Part shown: positions 37,029-48,199 of the stretch, piece by piece
Numbering within the stretch: the first letter of the stretch is position 1
Layout of the letters: the number at the start of each line of letters is the position of its first letter
NCBI RefSeq assembly: GCF_003711515.1
Contig: NW_021167083.1
Span: 2,551,451-2,615,450 of the forward strand
Reading direction: 5' to 3'
DNA: 64,000 bases
From: Sodiomyces alkalinus F11
Lineage: Eukaryota > Ascomycota > Sordariomycetes > Glomerellales > Plectosphaerellaceae
Position numbers and translations under genes: made by a program
Notes under the pieces: generated by a model
The model's database searches: none
What the model saw: only the letters and a program-made list of their open reading frames with translations
What the model was told of the DNA's origin: nothing

Positions 37029-37140
37029 AGATGCGGCTTTGGTGTGGTGTTAGCAGCCGGTCATATGACCCCCTTGTTCAAGGCTGCGGGATCCACCTCC
37101 CATACATATACTAAGCACAGGCTCCGGATATCCCTATCAA
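37029..37140. other. short non-RIP sequence island inside element C
   Basis: About 110 bp abruptly regains CA and TG dinucleotides. It contains a 12 bp palindrome GGTCATATGACC, framed by GCAGCC...GGCTGC that could form a longer hairpin, a B-box-like GTTCAAGGC, an intron-end-like TACTAAGCACAG, and a run of five T at 37148-37152 after it. It splits the integrase tail, which resumes by about 37410. It could be a small pol III transcribed repeat, a MITE or a captured gene scrap. I cannot decide between these. Confidence 0.6.
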
Positions 37141-37399
37141 GGGACTATTTTTAATTATTAACCTCTTTTATAATTACTTATTCTACGTTTAAGATATCTT
37201 TCTAGTTTAACTTACGTTACCCTAATCAGAATAGTAACTACCGATCTGCTTCTTCGCTAAAGGTTATAGTATTATTAGTTATATTTTGGTTATGCATCGT
37301 GGTTTAGGTAGACTAACCTCTTTGTCTGATCTTTATCTTAAAGATCTAGTGCCGCTACGTCTTTATCAGGTTATATTAATACCTTAATCTAGCTATTAT

Positions 37400-37950
37400 T
37401 AGCTAGTTACTTACCTCCGCGATGATTCTATAAGCATAATTAGCTTTATCGTAAATACCGAGTTATAAAGGTAATTAGCCTATATATAGTTAAGCTCGCT
37501 ATACTATTATAGATCTACTCCTAATTCCACGTAGACTTATTACGTCGCGCGGGCGATAACCCCCTCCCGGGATAGGTAGTAGATAACCCTTAACCACCGC
37601 CTATTTAAGAAATAACCGATAATAAAGAATAGGAAGTTGAGGAAATCCTTTATATAAGGATGAAGAGGCGAGGTAGGGGATTAAGATATAAAGTACTAGT
37701 ATAATAGGTAGGATATTATAAGCTTACCTAGGAACCGTTAGAGTTATTAGTATAAATATAAGCGCTCGATAAATTTAAAAAGAAATTCGGCCCGGCGATA
37801 ATAAATAATAACATATTAAAGACCTCGTGTTATTACGATACCGGAATTAATATATAGGCGATCGTATTGTGATAATTAGGAAGTAGCGAAATTAAATTTA
37901 GTTTAGGCTAGATAGGCCCCGCGCCCTAACTACGCTTAATATAGACTTAG
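37400..37950 (+). pseudogene. element C integrase tail and chromodomain
   Basis: After the interruption the frame reads YRKYRVIKVIS, then FHVDLLRRAGDNPLPG, then a chromodomain at about 37600-37790: VEEILYIRMKRRGRGLRYKV, LV, a stop, VGY, TQEPLELLV. In chromoviral chromodomains the Trp of the W-x-P-L segment packs on methyl-lysine; here it is a stop or Gln. It ends at about 37830. Confidence 0.82.
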
Positions 37951-37959
37951 ATTAATATC

Positions 37960-38332
37960 CCCCCTTCTTAAAATCGCTATTCTCGGGATTATCGATTTCC
38001 GTAAAAGTCTTACCCTTATCGCTCCCTTCCCCCCTTTATAGGTTAGAGTCGATCTCTGTAACCTCGTTATTATTATTCTCGGTATCGCCGTTATCGGGGA
38101 TTATAACCGTGCTAGTAATAGTCGTACCTACAGGTATAAAAACCCGTTTACGCTCCGCAAATTATTATAGTCCGGAGATTATAATATTAGCGTCACCGAG
38201 TATAAGTATCTCCCTAAGTAGCCGAGTATACTCCTTTAGCTTTATAAGACTAAAGCGCTTAAAGTCTTTATCTGATAACGGTACGGCCGATAAGGGAGCG
38301 AGAGTAGTAGGATAGGTATTCTCTTCCGTTAT
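37960..38332 (-). pseudogene. antisense accessory ORF of element C, 3' part (aORF-C)
   Basis: The minus-strand frame contains PLSDKDFKRFSLIKLKEY and TRLLREILILGDANIIISGL (within 38353-38165), matching the plus-strand frame at the right edge of the window in the second C copy. It is the downstream half of an ORF running opposite to pol between the chromodomain and the 3' LTR, split by element D. It is continued at 45498. Confidence 0.7.
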
Positions 38333-38337
38333 AATAT

Positions 38338-38541
38338 TATAACTGCTTATCAAAAGTTGTTCACGTATTAAGGCCGAAAATATAGATTATTCGAACTAAG
38401 GAAGGAAAGGACGAAGGGAAAAGTCTGCGCGGTGTATAGACGGCTAAGTATATATAGGATCGCACGGGCCTCGCTAGGAAGTCCGTGCTTCTTAGTCCTG
38501 GCTGCTGCCGGGGATTATGCCGCGGGCTATAGCCCGTAATA
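38338..38541 (-). repeat. 3' LTR of element D
   Basis: On the plus strand it begins TATAACTGC and ends CCCGTAATA. In element orientation the ends are TGTTACGGG...GTTACA. It is the same length as 45289-45492. Confidence 0.93.
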
Positions 38542-38567
38542 TACCCCCCCACCACCCCCCCCCCCGC
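38542..38567 (-). promoter_or_regulatory. polypurine tract of element D
   Basis: An almost pure C run on the plus strand, that is a G-rich tract on the minus strand, lies immediately inside the 3' LTR. It is the expected plus-strand primer site for a minus-oriented element. Confidence 0.7.
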
Positions 38568-38969
38568 CGGAGGCGGCGAGGTCGCCCTTATATCGTGGTC
38601 GAGCGGTCATAATAACCTCGTATTATCTTTAGCCACCCCGTGTAAAATCTGAAAATAGCCTCCTTTATTCGATTCCCTTAAAGGCTTCTTTAAAGGGAGG
38701 TAATCCGTAGTAGCTAAGATCCTTTTAAAGCTAAAATAGTATAAAGAGGCTCTTATATAGTGGTGTCTTCGCGAGTTCCTCGCCGGCGCGTATGCTTATT
38801 ATAAACGATATACCTGCCGACTATATAACCGGGGGCCGTTCCTTCTACCTAAATAGCGTAGGAAGGGTTGTAAAATAAATACCCTACTATTCTTCGTTTT
38901 TTACTATTGTCTTCCTCTTCTATAGTCTTTATTTTTCCTATCTTTTTTATTATTATTTTTTCTTTATAT

Positions 38970-40262
38970 CGTGAGTAACCCCGAGATACCTTATAGGTCC
39001 GGTAATAGTATAACTAACGTCGCCGAGTAATAGCTTATCACTTAAGCCGCCTATATTCTCGTTAGTATAAGTTAGTACGCCCCTCGCTTATAGTTCTATA
39101 CCGTAGTTAATTATTAGTAGATATCTGATTTTGCCTTATCTAGTAAGCGCCCTTATAAGGGTAATAGTGATAACGATATAAGTTCGCGGTCCTTATTATT
39201 ACGGGTTATAAGGTCGGCTATAACTAATAATAAGTAGACTCTAGCCCCCCCCCCCCCGCTAAGAAGCGATATACTCCTAAGAACCCGTTAAGCCCCCGTT
39301 ATCTCGCCCCCTACGCGTGGTATGCTACCCGGTAATATAAATAGGAATATAGTATCGAGTATTACTACTAGTTAGGCTTTAGCGCGGCTAGGGCCGACGC
39401 TAAATCCTATAAGTGCTTATACCGTACTTATAAGTATTCCGAGGTAAGCGTGCCGGTTATATATATAGTAACCGCGACTAATAAGCGATATAGCTCCCGC
39501 CCACCGCCTATAACGCCGCTAACGCTCTATATGATACCGCTTATACTATATATAAAGACGCTAACGATAACGATATAAGTTCGCGCCTTCTTTACTCTAT
39601 AACTTCCGTACTAACGCCTTATATAAAACCTCCGCCGGTTCTAAGATACCTACGGCTATTTCTAAATTACCCTCGGTTAGGCTAAGTCGGGTAAGAACGT
39701 TACCGGTCCTTTATAGCCCTCCGCCCCTGTCGTCGCGCTTACTCCCGCCGCCGCTCTTACTCCTGTTATTACTCCTACGCCCGCCTTATCGCCTCCCGCT
39801 ACCGCCGCCGCCGCCGCCCCTACCGCCCTTACCGCTACCGTTACTAACCGTGTTTTTTAGGCGGGTTTACTATAAGCTCTAAATAATATCGCCTTATTCT
39901 TAGCTAACCTGGATAAGACCCTTAAGGATATAGCCGATAAGATAGAGGATAAGGGTAATAACCTAGGTATAATCTGCGAGGATATCCACTACGCCGTTAA
40001 GTATAGCGTATATATATATAAGGACTATACTATTAAGTAATCTATTCCCGCAGGTAGTTAATAAGGGGTAGCCTTCAAGGCTACGCCTATCTCGACTCTT
40101 TCTTAGGAGGCTATAGCTCCTTTCATCCTTAGTAGTAAGGGAGGCGCGACCTCCTAAGCGGCTTACTTTAAGCCGATAAAGGAGTTATAGGCGGGTATTA
40201 CTAAGGACGGCGTAGCCTTATAAGAGGAGGAGCTAAAGGAGGGTAAGATTATAGAGGAGTAA
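38970..40262 (+). pseudogene. antisense accessory ORF of element D (aORF-D)
   Basis: This runs opposite to D's pol between the pol 3' end and the 3' LTR. A plus-strand frame with only RIP-type stops includes GNSITNVAE near 39000, KRYTPKNPLSPRYLAP near 39270, a Tyr/Cys-rich stretch near 39410-39470 (KSYKCLYRTYKY), an Ala/Pro/Thr linker near 39740-39850 (PVITPTPALSPPATAAAAAP), a helical segment ALNNIALFLANLDKTLKDIA and an acidic end (EEELKEGKIIEE). The frame shifts once near 39600. The protein would be about 430 residues, with an N-terminal domain, a linker and a coiled-coil-like C-terminus. The family is not recognised. Confidence 0.6.
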
Positions 40263-40479
40263 GCTGTTTTTATTATTTAGGTCGTTTTCGTGGTTTTTAG
40301 GCTTAGGTCTTAGTTATTTTTACATATTTCCTTCCTATTTATAAATTAAATAGAATAGTATATAACCCTAATACGGTTTCGTGTTTAGTCCTTATCCTCC
40401 TTGCCGCTATATCGGCCCCCCGTGTCTTTTCTATATACTATTATAAAGGCCCGTTATGGAACTATATAGGGCCGTGCTT

Positions 40480-43400
40480 TTTTTTAAACTTCTTAAGTGT
40501 CTATATCTCCTATAGGCTCTTAAATAGCTCCCACATAAACTCCACGTAGCTCTTGTATCGTACTAGCACTTTAGGGACCTTACCGCGCCCTCGCTTTTAG
40601 CTATAGGCGTAAAGGACTTCCTCCACCACTTATTCTTCCTCTCCGTCTAGCCCTTCACGGATAGGCAATGGCTAGGGGTCTATTATCGTTTATCTAGGTA
40701 AGGGGTTATAGTTAGCTCGCTATAATAAGTCTATATAGAAGCGGTTATAGATTTACGAAGGGATATCGAGCTCTACCATATACGAGTTAATAACCTTAGT
40801 AACCCTATACTTATAGTAGAGCTAGATAAGCTTTTTTAACGGCCGTGGCGAGGAGTAGTTACCGATATCTAACTATATAAGGTTACCCTTTTCGAACCTC
40901 TTAGCAGGGTAATGCTAACGGTTTACTAACTCCTTTTAGCGTAGTTATATAGCGGCTATCGCGGCTTATACGAACTAGGTAGCTTCCTTAAGGCGATTTA
41001 GCGGGTCCTATATAGAGGCCTCGCGCTTATCGGTTAGCGTGGTCTTATTAACTTAGAGAGGGTTCGTGTAGTACCCGTGCTATAGGAAGAATAGGCTTAT
41101 TTAGATTATCGAGTTTACCCGGTTAGTTAAGACTAGTAATATTACCGGTAATAGCGTATTCTAATCGTCTTAGGCGTAATAGATATACGCTTATAAGTAG
41201 GCTTAAATTTCCTAGTTAATATGTTTAGAACCTTTATCCGTTTACGGATAGTATATAATACTTAGTCGCTATTTAATACCCGCGAGTTTATAAAAGTATT
41301 ACTAAAAGCGGCTAGTCTAGTTTAACCCCTTATCGCTAATAATAGACTTTAGTATTCCGTAGAACCGGTAATAGTATAGTAAGAACCGTTTAGAATAGGC
41401 TTCGGTATCTATAGTATTTATCGCTTCGAGCGTTACCGACTTCGAGAGTCGGTCGGTAATTACCTATAAATACCTATACTTACCCTCGCGGGTAAGTAGT
41501 AAGTCTATTATAAAGTCTATTATAATATTATAGAAGATTCGCTGTAGTATAGGGAGTAAGCGTAGTAATCCTCTTTTCGTACCCCTTTATATATAGCTAT
41601 CTGAGTATATAATATAGGTCCGTACGAATCTTCTAATATCTTAATTTATACCGGGCTAAAAGAATTAACGGGCGATGCAGGTAATAGTATTATCCTTACC
41701 TAGGTATCCGCTAACTATTAAGTTATAGATCGCTTATATAAGACGGCTTTATAGCGGGTAGCTAGCCCCGTTTTCGTTATCCCCTAGCACCTATAAGCGG
41801 TTATAAAATATTAGCCGCCCTTAGTCGATTCTATACTCGGCGATCTATATTTTAAGCTCTAGCTTAGGGGGAAAACTCCGTTCTCCCACTACTATAGCGG
41901 TAAGGGCGCCTTAATAACGCTTATCGGTAGCCCTAGCTTTAACCTATAATCGCTATAGGTTAGGGTCTACTTTAAAAACTATAATTAACTCTAGTAATAT
42001 TACCCTTATTAGGTATCCCCGGGGGGAGATAGCTATATTAGGAATTATCTATATCTACCTCCCTTACTCTCGGATATTAGAAAAATCCCTAGGTATATCC
42101 TATTCTTGACGTAAAAGCGTGTCGGTTATAGTATTATCGGCCCCTCGCCTATACTCTAATATAAAGTCGTACTAAGCGAGCTTAATTACCTAACGACTCT
42201 AGCGCTTAGTTAGGGCTCTCTTAGTTATAAAGCATTTAAGCGCTTTATAATCGGAGTAAATCTAGAACTGGCCGCTACCTATAAGCTCGGCTTTTAAAAC
42301 CTATAAGTAGTCTATAATCGCTAGTATCTCCTTATCGTGAATTGGGTAATTATACTTAACGGGGTTAAGACGGCGTGAGTAGTATACGATAACGTACCTA
42401 TATCCGTATTCGTCTTCTTATAAGAATACACTACTTAGCGCGAACCCCGAGTAATCCGTTTCTAGCTAAGTCTTTCTTCCGGGTTACTATTATTATAGGT
42501 AAGGCTCTTCTTAGAACCTCTACTTTAGTTTCTTAAAGGCTACTTCTTATAAGGGGCCTTAGTAGAATAAGACGTTCTTCTTTATTAGGGCTATAAATAA
42601 TACCGTAATAGCTATAAAGTCGCGGATAAATATCCTATAGAAGTTAGCAAACCTAAGGAAACTTCGTACTCTAGTCGCGGAGACTAGCGCTTCCTATTCT
42701 ATAATAGCCTTAAGTTTCTCACGGTCGTAAGATATCCCTTTTTCTACTATAACGATAAACGCTAGGTATTTAACTATCTTAATGCTAAACTCGTATTTTT
42801 TCGGGTTAAGGTTTAGCCTAGTATTTATAAGGGCACCGAGTACTCGCTATACCTTCTCTTTATAGTCCGTATAAGATCCGTCTAAGTAAATTAGGACGTC
42901 GTCTATATACGCGGAGATAAAATCGTTAAGGAACTTATATAGAGATAACTTAATATATCGCTAAAATATCGTAGACGCGCCGGTTAACCTAAAAGAGTAT
43001 ACTAGCTACTCGAATAGTGTAAACCGAGTACGGAAAACGGTCTTATACTCGTGCCTAAGTATTATCCGTATCTTATACAAGGCGGCGATAACGTTTAATT
43101 TAGTAAAGCACTTCGCCTTAGCTAGGTTATATAGGGTCTTTATAATTAGAGAGAGTAAGTAATAATCTCGCTAAGTAATCGTATTTAGGGCGCGGTAGTC
43201 GTAATAAAATTAAAAGCCGCCTCCTAGCTTTCTTACGAATAGTATAGGTGCGGCGGCCGCTAAGCTACTCGCGTGAATAAATCCCTTATCTATTAAATCC
43301 GTTATCGTCTTCTATAATATAAGGAGCTCTTTATACGATATATTATAGAGTAGGCCTTACGGTAAGGCTTATTCGTTACTACTACTATCCCTTTATAAGT

Positions 43401-44160
43401 AGACTTTATAGTTAGCGTTACGTTAGTATAGGTGTAGGCGTATAGAGTATAAGGGTATAAATAAGTCGCCGAACTCTTATATAATACTCTTAGGGACGTA
43501 TTCCCGCGGGTCTACTAATTCCTTTATACTTAGGGTCTTTTTAATATCTTTTAATAATATAGCCCGTAAGCCCTTTTCGTATCTTTTTCCCCTCCGGTAT
43601 TATAATCGTTTATATAATCCTATAAACACGGACTCCGTTATTAATACTATAATATAGATCTCTTATACTACCTTCGGCTCCTCTTCGCCCTAAAGTCGGA
43701 TATCGATATTAGCTACTCCGTAGCGGAGCCTGTATTCCTTAGCGTGGAGGACTATATTATTATATTGTATCCATAAAAGCCTAAGGAAAAGACCCTAGTC
43801 TAGACCTAGTATTATATACGCGGAAACACGCTTAGTATACCCTTATATATCTAGCGTAAAGACTATAATATAGGCGTTACTATCCGGTTTAGTCTTATCC
43901 GAGAAGCTTTTTAATAGTCGCTTCTTCTTATCGATTAACAGTAAGCGTATTTTTCGAGTAAACTTCTTATTTATAGCGGTATAATAATTATAACCTATAT
44001 CTATAAAAACGTTTATTAACCTACTACTATTAACTCTTACTTAGATTAATACTAACTCGCTCCGTAATAACGGTTTAAACTCCTCCTACTCGCGTTACTC
44101 TTACACTATCGGCTCCGGTACCCGATTTCGCACTAGAGCTATTCTTTTTCCGAATCTTCG
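40480..44160 (-). pseudogene. pol of element D: protease, RT, RNase H, integrase, chromodomain-like tail
   Basis: The RT reads ITDLIDKGFIHASS near 43300, DYRALNTIT near 43190 and an intact catalytic Y-I-D-D at 42909-42898. RNase H (YNYPIHDKEILAIIDYL near 42320) and integrase follow leftward. The end near 40640-40490 reads VVEEVLYAY, KRGRGK, VLVRYKSYVEFMWELFKSLQE, a diverged chromodomain with one aromatic Trp kept. There are many RIP-type stops. Confidence 0.88.
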
Positions 44161-45280
44161 GTATCTTCGGGAACGTCTTTAGGTTCCTCTTCTTAAGGGG
44201 ATATTTATACTACCGTCTCTTTATTACTCTTATAGTCCTATTAGACGTGGCCCTTCTTTTAGTAATTCTAATATATAATATTCGCGTAATAGTTAGGTTT
44301 CTATTAAGTCCCCTTAGACTTACTAACCTTATTAACTCTACCTATAATCATATCGCCGTTAACGTTTTTAGCCGGTTTACCGGTAATAGGAATCGGTTAG
44401 TACGATTTACTAATACCCTTTTATCTCTACGCGATTATTTATACTTTATCGACCTACTAGGAGTAAGTATTAGGGAGGTCGGCTATAACTAAGCTATTAT
44501 ATAGCCTATTATTTAGGGCGCTATTAAGGAACGATATCTTAATATAGTTTACCTAATCGTGGCCTCGTACTTACCCTAGATTCCTTTTAAAAGTTAGGAG
44601 GAAATACGCGAATAGCTAATCAGGTCTTTACTTTATCGCTCTAAGGGCGTTCGTAGCGCGACCTTATTCGTTATAGTCCTTATACGTGCGGTTAAGGTAG
44701 GCTATAAATTCCTTTAGGTTAAATTCACCGTTTATACCTCTATTACTGAAAAAGGTACTAACCACTTATCAAGGCTAGGTATCTAAGCACGCGTTAATTA
44801 AATACCACGCCTCTTTATTATTATATAATAGCGGGCTATCGAGTTTAAGTTTTAGTCGTATAGCCTAGGACTAGGCGGTATAATCCGTACGCTTCCTACT
44901 AAATTTTACAGGAATAACGACCTATTATACCCGGTATAAGAGCGTGGGTACTAGCAGCGGCGGCGGGATTAGTATAGTAGTCTCTACTTCTAAGGGCCTA
45001 GGTAAGGGCGAGGGCGTGACGACTGGGGTAAGCGTTAGATGCGTAGTAGATATAAGGTATAGGTTAAGTTAAGACCTCTTAAAGGCCGTTTATAGGCTAG
45101 TGATTATATCGTAAATAGGGGCGATATATATCCTTACCATTTCTTATACGCGTTATAACACACGTTTATTAATCTCGTTATACGAGGTCTATACGACCTG
45201 CCCTTAGCCCCTTAATAGACTCGGGGCGAAGTGGCCAGGACCTCCTTCTATATAAGCGTCGAAGCTTATAATCTTATAAG
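44161..45280 (-). pseudogene. gag of element D
   Basis: The minus-strand Gag frame ends near 44280-44230 in a zinc knuckle with pattern Y-x2-Y-x4-H-x4-Y, where the three Cys codons have each become Tyr (TGY to TAY). An open plus-strand frame at 44247-44492 is its shadow. Confidence 0.75.
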
Positions 45281-45288
45281 TTCGAATA

Positions 45289-45492
45289 TATAACGGCTTA
45301 TTAAAAGTTATTCACGTATTAAGGCCGAAAATATAGATTATTCGAACTAAGGAAGGAAAGGAGGAAGGGAAAAGTCTACGCGGTGTGCGGACAGCTAAGT
45401 ATATATAGAATCGCACAGGCCTTACTAGGAGGTCCGTGCTTCTTAGTCCCGGCTACTACCGGGGACTATTCCGCGGGCCATAGCCCGTAACA
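45289..45492 (-). repeat. 5' LTR of element D
   Basis: This 204 bp LTR is the partner of 38338-38541, with plus-strand ends TATAACGG...CCCGTAACA. The AATAT duplication follows at 45493-45497. Confidence 0.93.
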
Positions 45493-45497
45493 AATAT

Positions 45498-46800
45498 TAG
45501 GAGGGACTAAGCCTAATACTATTACCTTACCTATAACCTTATAAGGAGGAGATAAGGTTAGCTATTCCGCCTTAATAATAACCTCCTTCGGAGGCGATAG
45601 GTCTAGTCCTAACGCTATCTTTTCTAAGACCTTTAAGCGAGGAGAAAAGACTAGATAATTACCTTATTAGCGACCTTTATTATTAGAGGAAGCGAGGCTA
45701 GTTTAGGTCCTTTATTAATAATCTTAGGAAAAGGTAATAAGATTATTTACGGTGCTACCTTTTCTTAGGCCTCCTAAGCAGGAGTAAGGGCTAGCGCGAT
45801 TACTATATTAGGAGCCTTCCCGGGATATATAGCTATAGGTAATATCACTATTATCGTTTCCCTAGCTATAAGGGTATCCTAGAGTGCCGTATAGGCGTTT
45901 AGATACGGTTCTTACCCCTAGAAAGGGGGTTAACGATACGGTCTTAACCTTAAAAGGGGAGGATATCTTATAAGGGCGTTCTTATTATCGTCGCTAATAA
46001 GGGTAGCCGTCTTAAATAACCTCCGCGTATAGCCTTTAAGGTATACTCAAAAAGAAGTATACCGGTATATCTTCGTAGAGTATATATAGTATTTCTTCCC
46101 TCGATTAGTCTAGCTATAATAAAAGCGCTTATACTTTCTATTAGAGATATTGCCTATATAAAGGAGGCATAGCTTAGTATAAGTACTACTAGGAGGGTGC
46201 TTAGGAGGCTGATTACCCGTTAATTTCTTCTTCTTAGGCGGAGGCGATAATAATAACCCGAACTATTATATGGTTAGTATCGCATCAAGGTATAAAAGTA
46301 TTATACCTACATTATTATCGGCGGTACGTTATTACTATTATTACTCTTATTATTACCGGGGGCTAACGCTATCTACGAAATAATATAAGTTAGTAAAGGG
46401 TGCTTTATAAGAAGATCGTGAGAGAGACGGCTTAGCTTAGATAAAGAGCTTTTAAACTAGCCGATTATCAATAGATATTATCTAAGAATAGGAGAGTTAA
46501 AGGAATCGTCGCTATAAGGAAGAGTAAGTATATACGGAACTACTATTACTATTATTAATATTATTAAAGTTAGGGAGAGGAATAAATGAAAAGGAAGCCT
46601 ATAAGGAAAATAGGGCGGATATATTTACGGATAGGATCTACGCGAGGGAGGCCTATATTACTATTTCGCGTATATAAATAAAGGTTAGCAGGCGATTTAA
46701 GATTTCTTTAATATCGAGATAAGGGCGAGGTAAGATAAAAGAACGCGATTTTTCCTTTATTACCGCGATATAAGGGGGAGCCGAGCTATAATAGGGACGC
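45498..46800 (-). pseudogene. antisense accessory ORF of element C, 5' part (aORF-C)
   Basis: This is the reverse complement of the ORF seen on the plus strand at 63270-64000 in the second C copy, with the same Pro/Val/Lys-rich tandem units (45500-45720). With 37960-38332 it forms one gene split by element D. A cluster of simple ATT runs near 46310-46360 and 46540-46565 lies towards its start. Confidence 0.65.
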
Positions 46801-46836
46801 GCGGTTACGTAACCCCCGGAGGGAAAGGGGGGATAG

Positions 46837-47048
46837 TATTACAGGTTAACCCCGATATAAATGATCCGGCTATACTCCGGATTCTTCTGACTGCGAGCTC
46901 AGTTAACGGACCTATCGCCTAGTTATTGCCACTATATAACTAGACTAGCGTTATAGACTTTTCCTCTTTTCCTTTTTCCTTCTTTAGTTCTAGATAATCT
47001 ATTATTACGACCTTACTTAGTGCCACGACCTATAACTAGTCGTTCACA
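46837..47048 (+). repeat. 3' LTR of element C
   Basis: This 212 bp LTR starts TATTACAGGTTAACCCC and ends CGTTCACA, followed by GAGAT. A purine run (GGAGGGAAAGGGGGGATAG, 46818-46836) precedes it as polypurine tract. Confidence 0.93.
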
Positions 47049-47089
47049 GAGATAGACCTTAATCCTTATCCCCCGCCCCCTTAGCCCGT

Positions 47090-48190
47090 AGCACCCCCTA
47101 TTACCTTTACCCCGTCCCGCCTACCCTATTCTTATAAGGGTATCCCCTATAATTAGCTAACCGATATATAGGTTAGAGAAAGGATTAAATAGTTCAAAGC
47201 GTTAGAGGCGCGGAACCGTAAACTTAACTAACTTATCGCGCGGAGCCCCGCCGCTTTATTCTAGATACCTAGTCCTCTATCCCCTCCTCGTCCACTATTT
47301 AGGGCCACGTTAATACTAATCCCCCCCGGACCCCTACTAGATCTAGGGTCTATTCCTTATAGGCGAAGGTTAACTATATAGTCCCTAAATAAAACGGGAA
47401 GTTATAGGTAAAATACCGGATATTTATCTAGGAGGTAAAATAACGGTTTATAATCGACCTTAATATCCTTCTTTATAACGCCTCGAAGAACTACTATATT
47501 ATAGCCTCCCTATTAAAGTACCTTAAGGAAAGATAGTAATTTTACCTCCGGTACACCTATAATAATAACTTATCCTGGGTTACCTAAGGGTCCTAAAAAC
47601 CTAGTTAGGCGAATAAATCGATAATTACGATATGCGTCTACTTAAGGTCGCCCTATAGATATAAACTATCAACTATTTAGACTAAAAGCCCGGCGAACCC
47701 TTTACGAAGTTTATCTAGCTGTAGTAAGCCCTAAAAGCGGAACTCCTTAGTCGCTTGCTAGATTAGTAACGAATCTGGATAGTCCTTATAAGAGTCCTAC
47801 CCCTGATCCGGGATTACGTCTTATCTATAGAACCCTAAAAACCTACCTAGAATGTAATAAGAAATATAAAAGGGCTAAGTAACTAAAACTCAAGCTCCTA
47901 ATAAAGGGATAGTAGCCGAATACCCCTTGTACTAGCCATGGCCAAGGAACCCTCCTTAGAATACCGGCGACTTCGAACCCGCCTAGAACCACTAAGAATA
48001 TAGGAGAACTATAGCATTAGGCTAAGCCCCCTTATACCCTAATTACACTTGTTATATACTTTAACTATAACTTAACTAGAAGGGCTATTATACTAGTACT
48101 TACCCCTCTCTTACTCGTGTTAATCTAAACGAATTACTTATTTCGCCGATACGCCCGATAATAGGTCGTGTTATAGGCGGGATAGCCTAG
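47090..48190 (+). pseudogene. gag of element B
   Basis: After element C the B leader resumes at 47049. A Pro-rich Gag frame follows (FKALEARNRKLNQLIA near 47190, then an SPLSPPRPLFRA-type stretch). A decayed knuckle-like end lies near 48060-48120 (KGYYTSTYPSLTRVNLNE). It is less readable than the pol region. Confidence 0.6.
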
Positions 48191-48199
48191 GAATTAACC

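Larger units (their letters stand above)
38338..45492 (-). mobile_element. Ty3/gypsy chromovirus D, full length, inserted in element C
   Basis: The element is 7,155 bp with 204 bp LTRs (38338-38541 and 45289-45492) and an exact AATAT duplication (38333-38337 and 45493-45497). On the minus strand it encodes gag, pol and a chromodomain-like tail, and on the plus strand an accessory ORF near the 3' LTR. A polypurine tract beside the left LTR confirms the minus orientation. The second copy of C, near 63900, lacks D and shows the unbroken sequence. Confidence 0.95.
28399..47048 (+). mobile_element. Ty3/gypsy chromovirus C, 18.6 kb with nested insertions
   Basis: LTRs 28399-28612 and 46837-47048 are flanked by an exact GAGAT duplication (28394-28398 and 47049-47053). 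C carries gag, protease, RT, RNase H, integrase and chromodomain on the plus strand and an antisense ORF before the 3' LTR. It is broken by LINE-B (30522-34577), a short less-mutated segment (37029 to about 37390) and element D (38338-45492). A second copy on the minus strand begins at 62332. Confidence 0.93.

Noticed and set aside
38358..38541. LTR of D starting at TGTTCACG (184 bp)
   Set aside because: With that start the flanks do not match; homology extends 20 bp further and the 204 bp LTR gives a perfect AATAT duplication.
44247..44492. 81-codon plus-strand ORF
   Set aside because: It is antisense to the element D gag knuckle region, with no codon-level signal of its own.
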